DNA of 9,540 nt from Jatrophihabitans sp. (GTDB lineage Bacteria > Actinomycetota > Actinomycetes > Mycobacteriales > Jatrophihabitantaceae). The notes beneath the pieces are model-generated. The model was not told the origin of the DNA, did not search any database, and saw only the letters and a list, made by a program, of their open reading frames with translations. The DNA is taken from NCBI GenBank assembly GCA_025966255.1, contig JAOPVG010000139.1, forward strand, positions 1-9,540, written 5' to 3'. The position numbers and the translations under genes were made by a program. Each line of letters begins with the position of its first letter. The stretch's first letter is position 1. Shown here piece by piece: positions 1 to 5,689 of the stretch.

Positions 1-935
1 GTGAGCAGCGCGAGCTGCCCGCGCTTGGTCTGACCAGAATGCCGCAGCTTGGCGAGCGCGATCGGGATCGACGCCGCTGAGGTGTTGCCGGAGTCGACGA
101 TGTCGGTGGCCGTCGTCGCGTGGCCGATCTTGAGTTGACGCTTGACCGCGTCGATGATGCGCAGGTTCGCCTGGTGCGGGACGAATACGTCGATGTCGCT
201 CTCGCGCAGCCCGGCCTTGGCGATCGCCTTCGTCGCCACCTTGTGCACCTCGTCCACGGCCCAGCGGAACACCTGCTGGCCGGCCATGCGCAGGCACGTG
301 TCGCCCTCAGGGATCGCGAGCACGTCGAGCATGCTGCCGTCGCTGCTCCACGCCGCGGGCCCGATGCCGGCCCGCTGGTCGGACGATGCGGTGACGACGA
401 CCGCGCCCGCGCCGTCTCCGAACAGGATCGAGGTCCCCATGTCCGCCGGGTCGAGCAATGCGCTCATCCGTTCGGCGCCTACCACGAGCACCGTGCCGGC
501 CGACCCGCTGTCGATCAGCGCGTCGGCGGTGGCCAGCGCGAAGCAGAATCCGGCGCAGGCGGAATTGACGTCCGAGGCGGCGGCGCGTGATCGCAGCCGC
601 TGGGTCAGCTGGGTCGAGAGCGCGGGCCGACCAGCCGGACTGCCGCTGCAGGTTGCCACCAGGATCGCGTCCACGGCGCCGACGTCGACGCCGGCGTCGG
701 CGAGCGCTCGAGCGGCGGCTTTCGTGGCGAGGTCCAGCAGGTTCTCGTCGCGCCCCAGCCGGCGGACCTGACGGATACCGGTGCGCTCTCGCAGCCATTC
801 CGCCGTCTTGCCGAACGGGGCCATCAGGGCGGCGCCGGTGATCACGCCGGGTGGCTGAGCCGCGCCTACTCCGGCGATTCGCGCGCCCGTGCCGCGCCGC
901 GGCAGCGTGAGCACCGGATTCGCGATCGTCGTCAT
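1..935 (-). CDS. fabH: beta-ketoacyl-ACP synthase III (KAS III/FabH), C-terminus cut by window edge
   Basis: Reading the minus strand from an ATG at 935 gives 311 uninterrupted codons before the window edge; about 15-25 C-terminal residues should lie outside. The protein is a thiolase-fold KAS III, which condenses an acyl-CoA primer with malonyl-ACP to start fatty acid (or a related acyl chain) synthesis in the cytosol. All three catalytic residues are visible: Cys127 in DVNSACAGF, His254 in FVPHQANLRI, and Asn284 in DSGNTSAAS. The FGDGAGAVVV segment (172-181) and the N-terminal RIAGVGAAQPPG are also typical. Length and motif spacing match the family's usual ~330 residues. The gene diverges from the isomerase-family gene at 1115 and has a palindrome 15 nt before its start. 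Family assignment is secure. Whether it is the housekeeping fabH or a second copy serving another lipid or metabolite cannot be told; the sequence shows no link to the hydrogenase genes. Confidence 0.95.
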   Translation of the reverse strand, partial: MTTIANPVLTLPRRGTGARIAGVGAAQPPGVITGAALMAPFGKTAEWLRERTGIRQVRRLGRDENLLDLATKAAARALADAGVDVGAVDAILVATCSGSPAGRPALSTQLTQRLRSRAAASDVNSACAGFCFALATADALIDSGSAGTVLVVGAERMSALLDPADMGTSILFGDGAGAVVVTASSDQRAGIGPAAWSSDGSMLDVLAIPEGDTCLRMAGQQVFRWAVDEVHKVATKAIAKAGLRESDIDVFVPHQANLRIIDAVKRQLKIGHATTATDIVDSGNTSAASIPIALAKLRHSGQTKRGQLALL

Positions 936-950
936 AGAGTTACTTTGACG

Positions 951-968
951 CCCTACTAATCAGTAGGG
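951..968. promoter_or_regulatory. perfect inverted repeat upstream of fabH, probable operator
   Basis: CCCTACT-AATC-AGTAGGG has two perfectly complementary 7-bp arms around a 4-bp spacer. It ends 15 nt before the fabH ATG (935), where a -10 region would sit: minus-strand TTGGTC lies about 16 nt upstream of GATTAG inside the repeat. Size and symmetry fit a homodimeric repressor (for example TetR or MarR type). The cognate protein is not identifiable. A second, weaker repeat ATCCG-N5-CGGAT lies at 991-1005 in the same 179-bp divergent intergenic region (936-1114), which holds no gene. Confidence 0.5.
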
Positions 969-1114
969 GTAATTACGGACCAAGTTTGTGATCCGATCGG
1001 CGGATTCCTGCGCTCTCCCGCGGCCGCGAGGTAACCGGACGGATCGGATGAAACGTCGTAGGGTCGCGACATAGCCGACGGCCGTCCGCCGGTTGCCGAC
1101 GACGGGAGCCGTTC

Positions 1115-1417
1115 GTGAAGTTCCTCGTGCTGTGGCGGATGGAGCTGTCGCTGCTGTCGAAGGAGATGGCGCACGCGGTGGCGGGCATGGCGAAGTACGG
1201 CACCGAGCTCGAAGAGAGCGGCAAGGTGCTGGCGAGGTATCACGTGGTCGGCGCGCACGGCGGGGCCTGGATCTACGACGTCGAGTCGGCCGAGGAGTTC
1301 GAGTTCCTGCTCGCCCGGGCGCCGGTGTTCAACTTCGCGCGCTACGAGATCTTCCCGCTGGCGCAGATGGCCAAGACACCGTCCTCATCCCTGGGTGGGT
1401 CGCCGGGCGTGCGTTGA
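1115..1417 (+). CDS. muconolactone delta-isomerase family (MIase-like) small protein
   Basis: This is a 100-residue protein starting at GTG 1115, preceded at about 6 nt by GGGAG (1104-1108). The N-terminal MKFLVLWRMELS and the C-terminal half (GKVLARYHVVGAHGGAWIYD at 36-55, followed by VESAEEFEFLLARAPVF and then ARYEIFPLAQM) resemble the ferredoxin-like alpha/beta barrel fold of muconolactone isomerase, including the GGxWxxDVES strand and the closing PLA. Length equals that of the family (~90-100 aa). The family includes the beta-ketoadipate pathway isomerase, but many members sit outside aromatic degradation clusters and have no assigned substrate. No catabolic neighbours are visible, so the fold is the safe call and the substrate is unknown. 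It diverges from fabH and lies 56 nt upstream of the XRE regulator on the same strand, so the two may be co-transcribed. Confidence 0.75.
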   Translation: MKFLVLWRMELSLLSKEMAHAVAGMAKYGTELEESGKVLARYHVVGAHGGAWIYDVESAEEFEFLLARAPVFNFARYEIFPLAQMAKTPSSSLGGSPGVR

Positions 1418-1473
1418 CGGCGGTAGCACAGTGAGCCCAGACTGGTAGCCCAGCGAAACCGTCGGAGGTCCGC

Positions 1474-1932
1474 GTGGTGAGCATGTTCGACGAGGCCTGG
1501 ACAGGGCGTCAGCTCCTTATCACGCAACGGCTGCGGCACCGGCGCGTCGAACTCGGACTGACCCAGAAGCAAGTCGTCAGCCGCCTCGGCCGGGCGGGCG
1601 TGCACACCACGAATCGCGCGGTCTCCAGTCTCGAGCACGGATCCGGCGTCGACGTCGCGAAGCTTCCGGAGATCGCCCGCGTGCTCGAATGCACGATCAC
1701 CTACCTGGTGGGGCTCACCGACGATCCGCACAGCTGGCAGCCGGATCCGGCAGTGGTGGGCGCGCTGCCCAACCAAGCCCCGCACTCCCACCCCGACCGG
1801 GCGCCGCACACGCATCCGCACTCCGGGCCGCACACGCATCCGACCCTCGCGTCGGTGCCGGAACCGCAGTCACCTGACTGCCGGATCCTCGGCGTCACGT
1901 TTCCTGAGGATCGCCGCCGCCGGCTGAACTGA
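1474..1932 (+). CDS. XRE-family helix-turn-helix regulator with His-rich C-terminal tail
   Basis: The protein has 152 residues. GGAGG at 1464-1468 supports starting at GTG 1474 or the adjacent GTG 1477; ATG 1483 is a third possibility. Residues ~13-82 form a lambda-repressor-like (HTH_3) DNA-binding domain: LITQRLRHRRVELGLTQ, then KQVVSRLGRAG, then the recognition helix around TTNRAVSSLEHGSG, then LPEIARVLECTITYLVGL. After a short linker, residues 103-126 are three octads with P-H-[S/T]-H-P, giving seven histidines between residues 104 and 122, followed by a short basic end (RRRR). Such a tail is a plausible Ni/Zn/Co ligand cluster. Next to a nickel hydrogenase operon it suggests a metal-linked regulator, but that is inference. 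The gene converges on the last gene of that operon with 8 bp between stops. DNA-binding function is well supported; target and effector are unknown. Confidence 0.85.
   Translation: MVSMFDEAWTGRQLLITQRLRHRRVELGLTQKQVVSRLGRAGVHTTNRAVSSLEHGSGVDVAKLPEIARVLECTITYLVGLTDDPHSWQPDPAVVGALPNQAPHSHPDRAPHTHPHSGPHTHPTLASVPEPQSPDCRILGVTFPEDRRRRLN
1780..1851 (+). repeat. three in-frame 24-bp repeats encoding PHxHP octads
   Basis: Three tandem 24-bp units begin at 1780, 1804 and 1828 inside the XRE gene and encode PHSHPDRA, PHTHPHSG and PHTHPTLA. Units two and three share the first 14 bases (CCGCACACGCATCC), while unit one has diverged. The pattern suggests recent internal duplication of a metal-binding-type segment. 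Confidence 0.75.
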
Positions 1933-1959
1933 AGCACGGCTCAGGTGCCGGCCTTCAGT
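1928..1959. terminator. possible bidirectional hairpin at a convergent gene junction
   Basis: ACTGAAG (1928-1934) pairs with CTTCAGT (1953-1959). An inner CAC/GTG stem (1935-1937 with 1945-1947) has a 5-nt bulge and a 7-nt loop. The hairpin straddles both stop codons (TGA 1930-1932 for the XRE gene, the complement of TCA 1941-1943 for the DUF6390-type gene). Neither strand shows a clear T-tract, so intrinsic termination is uncertain. Confidence 0.25.
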
Positions 1960-2672
1960 AGCAGGGCGTTGGTGCGCGCCAACTGGTCCGCGCTGCGTAG
2001 CTCCAGCTGCGCGACCTGACCTGCGGTCAGCACGTCGCAGACCCAGTCCCAGTGCATAGCGACGTGATCCCCGACCGCGACCGGTGCTGTCAGCAACGAC
2101 TTGCCCTCGACGGACCACGCGGCGCTCGCCCCCACCCGATCACCGAGATCCAGCCGCCCATCGACGAACACGAGCGGCTGCGAACGCACGTGCACCCGGG
2201 TGCCCTCGACCGCGACGACCTCGCCCCACCGGATCCGGCACTGCTCGAGGACGTTGACCGCGACGTCGGTGTTCGCGCCGCGATGCAGCAGGCCCGACCA
2301 CGGGTAGACCGCGAACACCTGGAAGCCGTGGTGCGGCAGCCCGGGGACCCAGCTGGCGTGGGGCTGCGCCGCGAAGCGATCCTGCAGCCAGCGCATGGCG
2401 TACTCGGGGTCGACGGCGTCGAGCAAGGAGTTGCCGATCCAGTAGGCCTCGACCACGCGGGCGTCCAGCGGATCGTCGATCCCGGCGACACCGGCGATGA
2501 GCTCCAGGTAGGCCCACGCTCCTTCGAACTGGCGGGCATGCTCGGCGATCTGCGCTTCGGCGGCCGGTGAACCGCGCCGCAGCAGCACGGAGGCGTCCTC
2601 CGGGCCGCAGTACCCCAGCTCGTTCGGCGGGTAGGCGTAGCGCGCGAACAGGGCCGTTCCGGAATCGCTCAC
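1941..2672 (-). CDS. DUF6390-type hydrogenase-cluster protein, function unknown
   Basis: The chosen start is GTG 2672, preceded about 8 nt upstream by GAGG, which gives 243 residues beginning VSDSGTALFARYAYPP. An in-frame TTG at 2705 would add 11 residues that look like intergenic sequence. Visible features are the N-terminal FARYAYPPNELGYCGPED (9-26), a helical middle (Q41-F100), LPHHGFQVFAVYPWSGLL (112-129) with a His pair, a beta-rich segment (RIRWGEVVAVEGTRVHVRSQ), and MHWDWVCDVL (206-215). From memory this matches a family found next to HypC and protease genes in actinobacterial hydrogenase clusters; the DUF number is recollection. The protein has no signal peptide or membrane segment. 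It is last in the operon, 67 nt after hypC, with a GC-rich inverted repeat in the gap. A maturation or assembly role is inferred only from context. Confidence 0.8.
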   Translation of the reverse strand: MSDSGTALFARYAYPPNELGYCGPEDASVLLRRGSPAAEAQIAEHARQFEGAWAYLELIAGVAGIDDPLDARVVEAYWIGNSLLDAVDPEYAMRWLQDRFAAQPHASWVPGLPHHGFQVFAVYPWSGLLHRGANTDVAVNVLEQCRIRWGEVVAVEGTRVHVRSQPLVFVDGRLDLGDRVGASAAWSVEGKSLLTAPVAVGDHVAMHWDWVCDVLTAGQVAQLELRSADQLARTNALLLKAGT

Positions 2673-2675
2673 GAC

Positions 2676-2711
2676 CGGGCCTCGCTGCGCTCGTTCGGTC
2701 GGCAAGGCCCG
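2676..2711. repeat. GC-rich inverted repeat between hypC and the DUF6390-type gene
   Basis: CGGGCCT (2676-2682) and AGGCCCG (2705-2711) are perfect 7-bp complements around a 22-nt loop. An alternative pairing GACCG (2673-2677) with CGGTC (2696-2700) overlaps it. The 67-nt gap also holds two related CGCTGCG-rich stretches (about 2682-2691 and 2726-2736). It could be an mRNA processing or attenuation site, or a remnant of a dispersed repeat. There is no T-tract. Confidence 0.35.
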
Positions 2712-2739
2712 ATTCCCCTGGTTCGCTCGCTGCGCGCGC

Positions 2740-3042
2740 TCACGCCGCCGGCCCGACCCGCCTCTCCTGCTCGGTTGCGGGCCGCTCGGCGTCGGGCTCT
2801 CGCGCGCGGCCCATGAGTTCGAGCCCGGCCATGGCCTTCTCGGCCCCGGCTTCGTCGACGCGTTCGACGACGAAGCCCATGTGGATCACGACCCAGTCGC
2901 CGGGGCGGATGGCCGCTTGATCTTCGTCCTCGAGCATGCCGATGTTGACCTGCCGGTGGGCGCCGACGACGTCCACGAGGATGAGCTGGTCGCCGTAGCC
3001 CTCGATCCGTGCCACGACCTGACCGGGAATCCCCAGGCACAT
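2740..3042 (-). CDS. hypC: HypC/HybG/HupF-family hydrogenase maturation chaperone
   Basis: The protein has 100 residues and opens MCLGIPGQVV, the family hallmark. Cys2 (after Met removal) and the conserved His54 in VVIHMGFV are the residues that hold the Fe(CN)2CO precursor together with HypD and hand it to the large subunit. GGAGG (3049-3053) lies 6 nt before the ATG, and the preceding protease stop is 1 nt away. Residues ~80-100 (REPDAERPATEQERRVGPAA) form a hydrophilic tail beyond the usual ~75-90-residue core. No hypA, B, D, E or F is present in the window, so the partners must be encoded outside it. The family call is secure. Confidence 0.95.
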   Translation of the reverse strand: MCLGIPGQVVARIEGYGDQLILVDVVGAHRQVNIGMLEDEDQAAIRPGDWVVIHMGFVVERVDEAGAEKAMAGLELMGRAREPDAERPATEQERRVGPAA

Positions 3043-3043
3043 G

Positions 3044-3568
3044 TCAGACCTCCGCGTCTTGGCGGGCGGGCGGCGTGAGTCCCGCTGCGAGTGAGCTTAC
3101 GAGTTTCTCGACGGCCGGGACGGCCTCAGCGACGGCCGCGGCGACCGGGACGCTGAGTCCGATGCCCTCCGCCGTCGACGACGGGACGCAGCCGACCACA
3201 TAGGTAGGAGGCAGCGTTCCGCCGAGGGAACCGAGACTGGCGAGCATCGCGGCCGGCGCCATGCCGTGGGCGTCGAATTCACCGTCCCCGAGGTCGTCGG
3301 GGCCGATCTCGGACACGACGATGGTCCCAGGCGGACGCTCGGGGGCATCGGCGCGGGCCTTCGCCGGGATCGCGTCCAGCAGCACCAGCGCGTCGACGCC
3401 GGACAACAGGTCGTACGCCAAATGCATGCCCCGGATGCCGTAGTCGACGACCCGGACGGACTCGGGCAGACCGTCGGCCGCTGCAAGTGCGGCGGCGACG
3501 GCCGACCCGAACCCGTCGTCCTGGAAGAAGATGTTGCCGATTCCGGCCACGAGCACCTGTTTGCTCAC
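3044..3568 (-). CDS. [NiFe] hydrogenase maturation endopeptidase (HybD/HupD/HyaD family)
   Basis: The chosen start is GTG 3568, one base after the stop of the upstream small ORF, giving 174 residues that begin VSKQVLVAGIGNIFFQDDGFG. The reading frame continues further upstream, but that part is low-complexity shadow of the neighbour. Expected nickel-sensing residues, compared with HybD Glu16, Asp62 and His93, are Asp18 (in GNIFFQDDGFG), Asp42 (VVDYGIRGMHLAYDLL) and His101 (EFDAHGMAP). The length matches the ~150-180 aa of the family. This cytosolic protease recognises Ni in the active site and removes the C-terminal peptide of the large subunit just after the DPCxxCxxH motif. The hydrogenase large subunit at the other end of this operon retains such a tail, so it is the evident substrate. 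It is coupled to hypC, with a 1-nt gap. Confidence 0.93.
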   Translation of the reverse strand: MSKQVLVAGIGNIFFQDDGFGSAVAAALAAADGLPESVRVVDYGIRGMHLAYDLLSGVDALVLLDAIPAKARADAPERPPGTIVVSEIGPDDLGDGEFDAHGMAPAAMLASLGSLGGTLPPTYVVGCVPSSTAEGIGLSVPVAAAVAEAVPAVEKLVSSLAAGLTPPARQDAEV

Positions 3569-3569
3569 G

Positions 3570-3860
3570 TCAGGCGTGTTGCTCCCCCGGGGTCGTGCCG
3601 GGTGTGTGACTCGGCCCCGTCGATGCCTCACCCGGTTCGCCGTCGGGCGTCTGATCGGCCGGTTGCTCGTCACTCGGCGAGGCGGTCGCGCCGCGCTCGG
3701 TCTCCGCAGGGTCGGGCGCCTTCATCCGATCGTCGGTCACCGGCGCGGTTGCCCCGCCGGTGCGGGCGCCGTCCTTCTCGGTTTGTTGCTCGGTATCAGC
3801 CTGCGTCTTCCGTCCCTCGTACGGCGGAACTTCCGGTTTGGCGTCACCTGGAGTGGTCAC
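3570..3860 (-). CDS. small hydrophilic, low-complexity protein of unknown function (96 aa)
   Basis: The start is GTG 3860, with AAGGGAG about 6 nt upstream. The protein is rich in Pro, Thr, Glu, Asp, Gly and Ala, with no Cys, no hydrophobic helix and no signal peptide, so it should be largely disordered. The middle (EVPPYEGRKT at 10-19, GGATAPVTDDRMKAPDPAET at 35-54, and SPSDEQPADQ) looks less random than the ends and, from memory, resembles small conserved hydrophilic proteins of other actinobacteria; I could not check this. It ends 1 nt before the protease start, so it is very probably translated as part of the operon. The function is unknown. A chaperone-like or linker role would be speculation. 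Confidence 0.6.
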   Translation of the reverse strand: MTTPGDAKPEVPPYEGRKTQADTEQQTEKDGARTGGATAPVTDDRMKAPDPAETERGATASPSDEQPADQTPDGEPGEASTGPSHTPGTTPGEQHA

Positions 3861-3896
3861 GGCGTGCTCCCTTCGACGGGTCCGGCGCTGGAACGG

Positions 3897-4094
3897 CTAG
3901 GGCGTTGGCAGGTGCGGTGCGTCGTCGCCCGCCGGCTGCGGGGCGACGGAGGTGTCGGACTCTTCGTCGGACGTGCCGGAGGGTCGGTCGGTCGGCCCGC
4001 CCGATGGCTTGTCGGAGCCCGTGTCACGTGTGCCGGGTGCTCCGCGCTGCTCCTGTGGCTCTTCGTCGAGGTGTTCTCCCGGGGTCTCGCTCAT
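3897..4094 (-). CDS. small acidic, low-complexity protein of unknown function (65 aa)
   Basis: The strongest support is a consensus Shine-Dalgarno AGGAGG at 4099-4104, 4 nt before ATG 4094 and within the 24-nt gap after the microprotein gene. The 65 residues (MSETPGEHLDEEPQEQRG to DAPHLPTP) are dominated by Pro, Ser, Thr, Asp, Glu and Gly, with no Cys and no hydrophobic segment, so the product is likely disordered. Its composition resembles the following 96-aa ORF (36 nt downstream), and both may be fast-diverging spacers or binding tails. No family is recognised. The alternative is that the ORF is spurious, but the ribosome site and co-directional placement argue against that. Confidence 0.55.
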   Translation of the reverse strand: MSETPGEHLDEEPQEQRGAPGTRDTGSDKPSGGPTDRPSGTSDEESDTSVAPQPAGDDAPHLPTP

Positions 4095-4098
4095 GGTT

Positions 4099-4104
4099 CC
4101 TCCT
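4099..4104 (-). promoter_or_regulatory. consensus ribosome-binding site AGGAGG
   Basis: On the minus strand it reads AGGAGG-AACC-ATG. It is the strongest Shine-Dalgarno in the operon and fixes the start of the 65-aa ORF at 4094. It marks the point where the chain of overlapping genes ends and independent initiation resumes. Confidence 0.7.
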
Positions 4105-4118
4105 GCGGGTTGGCGCGC

Positions 4119-4238
4119 CTACATGGCGCGCATCTTGAGGTAACGCTTGATGTCGGGGATCGAGCGCACACCCATGACGACGGCGCCTGCGGCAAGTGCG
4201 GCGGCGATGGTGGCGCTGAGAACACCTAGTGATCTCAC
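4119..4238 (-). CDS. 39-aa single-pass membrane microprotein (DUF6893-type)
   Basis: The start is GTG 4238, overlapping the upstream stop by 4 nt (GTGA). The product is VRSLGVLSATIAAALAAGAV followed by VMGVRSIPDIKRYLKMRAM. Residues 4-24 form one hydrophobic Ala/Val/Leu helix; the rest is a basic amphipathic end (RSIPDIKRYLKMR), so by the positive-inside rule the C-terminus should face the cytoplasm. I recognise the RSIPDIKRYL ending as that of a very small protein family that recurs in actinobacterial hydrogenase clusters; the DUF6893 name is recollection. A role as membrane anchor or quinone-side adaptor for the otherwise soluble complex is inferred from topology and context only. It is followed after 24 nt by the 65-aa ORF. 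Confidence 0.8.
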   Translation of the reverse strand: MRSLGVLSATIAAALAAGAVVMGVRSIPDIKRYLKMRAM

Positions 4239-5689
4239 GGTCGACTCTCCTCTCTGCTTTCCGAGCGTGACGACGGCGGCGGGATTGCCGACATCGGCTC
4301 GAGTTCGTCCGGAGCGAAGTACAAATACCTTCCGTACCAATCGTGCAGGTCGGAAGCCGGATCGTCGAGGAGTACCAGGGCAACGTGCGTTTCGCCGTCG
4401 ACGTCGGAGTGCACGGCGCACACCCGGGCGACCTGGTCGGCGAAGAAGAGGTCCTGGGCGTCGGCCCGCCGCGAGGGATGGATCCGGACGATGCTGCCGG
4501 CCGATACCTTGACGCCCTTGATCATCACGACGTCGGTGCTCGGCGAGACGCTGGCGTCGACGGCGGGATCCCACCACGGCGCCTCGTCGCCGAAGCCGAA
4601 GGAATTGGTCAGGTCGATGTCGGCGCCCGGCGGCACGATCAGCGCGTCCAACGAGCCGGTGAGCGCGGCATCCAACGCGTGCGGATCGCGCAGGATGCCG
4701 TGCAGCTGCTGCATGGCATCCGGTGACATGGCGTCGCAGCGGTCGATGATCTCGCCCGCGCGCGGATCAGTGGCGCGGGCAGCCGCCTTCTCCTCGTCGG
4801 TCAGCGTCATCACGCGCAGGGTGAGGATCTCGTCGATCTCGGTGGAGTCGAACAGCGACCCGGAGCTCTGCGGCGCGATCTCCGGGTGGTCGGCCAGGAT
4901 GATGGGAGTCACCAGCATCACCGAACGATCGCCCTCCGGTCCGGCGAGCACCGGCCAGCAGCGGTGTTGCGCGCAGGCGGCAACCGCGGCGGTGGCAGCG
5001 TCGGGCGGATCGGTCATCGAGACGAAGTCGCCGTGCTCGACGGACACCAGCAGGTGCGCGCCGATGAAGGACGCGGCGATCGCGGCCGGCTTGTCGTCGC
5101 CGGCCCCGCTCGTGGTGTTCTCCAGGCGCAGCGAGATGCGGACGAGCCCGTCCCCGAGCTGTTCGGTGCGGATGTCGAGCTGCCCGAATACGTCGCGATG
5201 CACTCGCACGAGGCGGCCCGCTTCGGCCTGCGTCGCGTCGAGGATCGATTCGATCTCCTCGCCGCCGGGCGCCGCGACCGGCACCTGCCGACCGGTACCC
5301 AAGTCGCCGACCCGCCACGGGCCCAGGTCGAGCTCGCGCTCGACCGCCTCGTCCCACGTCAGCCAGCGCTGGTCGCCGACGACGAGTTCGTCGACGTCGG
5401 CGAAGCCGCCGTCCGGCCTCGCCTGCTGGGCGCTGCGCTTCTGCAACTGCAGGAACCGGACCCGAACGTCGACGACGGCCCGCTCGGAGGCCGTCAGCAC
5501 GAACTCCGACGCCATCGCGCGATCCTCGCCGTTGCCGGCCTCGAGGGCGCCGGGCGGGCCGAGCACGCCGAACTGCCAGCGGGACTGGTTCTTGCTGGAA
5601 CTCGCGCGGTAGGGGTAGAGCAGGTAGCCCTCGTAGAGCACGGCATCGGCCACCGTGCGTGCGTAGTCAAGAGTGTCGTCGGCGGTCAT
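4235..5689 (-). CDS. conserved-looking hydrogenase-cluster protein, 484 aa, function unknown
   Basis: The start is ATG 5689, chosen because it overlaps the DUF6084-type stop as ATGA; upstream in-frame codons only shadow the neighbour. The N-terminus contains VLYEGYLLYPYRASSSKN and RWQFGVLGPPG (18-47), a segment I associate with hypothetical proteins of hydrogenase clusters without a known role. The middle has a strand-rich part (GLVRISLRLENTTS, 181-194; AHLLVSVEHGDF, 211-222) and the acidic segment GSLFDSTEIDEILTLRVMTL (277-296). Residues ~388-465, from MIKGVKVSAGSIVRIHPSRR to WYGRYLYFAPDELEP, read as a beta-barrel-like domain. Only four cysteines (239, 244, 318, 424) occur and not in a cluster motif. 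There is no signal peptide or membrane helix, and the Ser/Arg/Glu-rich tail is disordered. Location inside the coupled gene chain suggests an assembly factor or structural partner; nothing shows a catalytic activity. Confidence 0.88.
   Translation of the reverse strand: MTADDTLDYARTVADAVLYEGYLLYPYRASSSKNQSRWQFGVLGPPGALEAGNGEDRAMASEFVLTASERAVVDVRVRFLQLQKRSAQQARPDGGFADVDELVVGDQRWLTWDEAVERELDLGPWRVGDLGTGRQVPVAAPGGEEIESILDATQAEAGRLVRVHRDVFGQLDIRTEQLGDGLVRISLRLENTTSGAGDDKPAAIAASFIGAHLLVSVEHGDFVSMTDPPDAATAAVAACAQHRCWPVLAGPEGDRSVMLVTPIILADHPEIAPQSSGSLFDSTEIDEILTLRVMTLTDEEKAAARATDPRAGEIIDRCDAMSPDAMQQLHGILRDPHALDAALTGSLDALIVPPGADIDLTNSFGFGDEAPWWDPAVDASVSPSTDVVMIKGVKVSAGSIVRIHPSRRADAQDLFFADQVARVCAVHSDVDGETHVALVLLDDPASDLHDWYGRYLYFAPDELEPMSAIPPPSSRSESREESRP

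Noticed and set aside
120..841. Overlapping plus-strand open frames opposite fabH
   Set aside because: They are Arg/Ala/Pro-rich products without motifs, and the opposite frame encodes a complete KAS III with its catalytic Cys, His and Asn.
991..1005. Inverted repeat ATCCG-N5-CGGAT in the divergent region
   Set aside because: Five-bp arms of GC-rich sequence are expected by chance; kept only as a note beside the stronger palindrome at 951-968.
1414..1443. Possible promoter for the XRE gene (TTGACG with CAGACT 18 nt later, plus direct repeat AGCCCAG)
   Set aside because: The -35-like hexamer overlaps the stop codon of the upstream gene, and the -10 match is poor; not convincing in GC-rich DNA.
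3569..3673. Longer start for the maturation protease
   Set aside because: The added 35 residues are basic, low-complexity sequence antisense in character to the 96-aa ORF. The family begins close to the VLVAGIGN strand, supporting GTG 3568.
4491..5612. Long plus-strand open frame (373 codons) opposite the 484-aa gene
   Set aside because: Ser/Arg/Pro-rich composition typical of an antisense shadow in high-GC DNA. It crosses no junction and has no recognisable domain, while the minus-strand gene is locked in by ATGA and GTGA overlaps.
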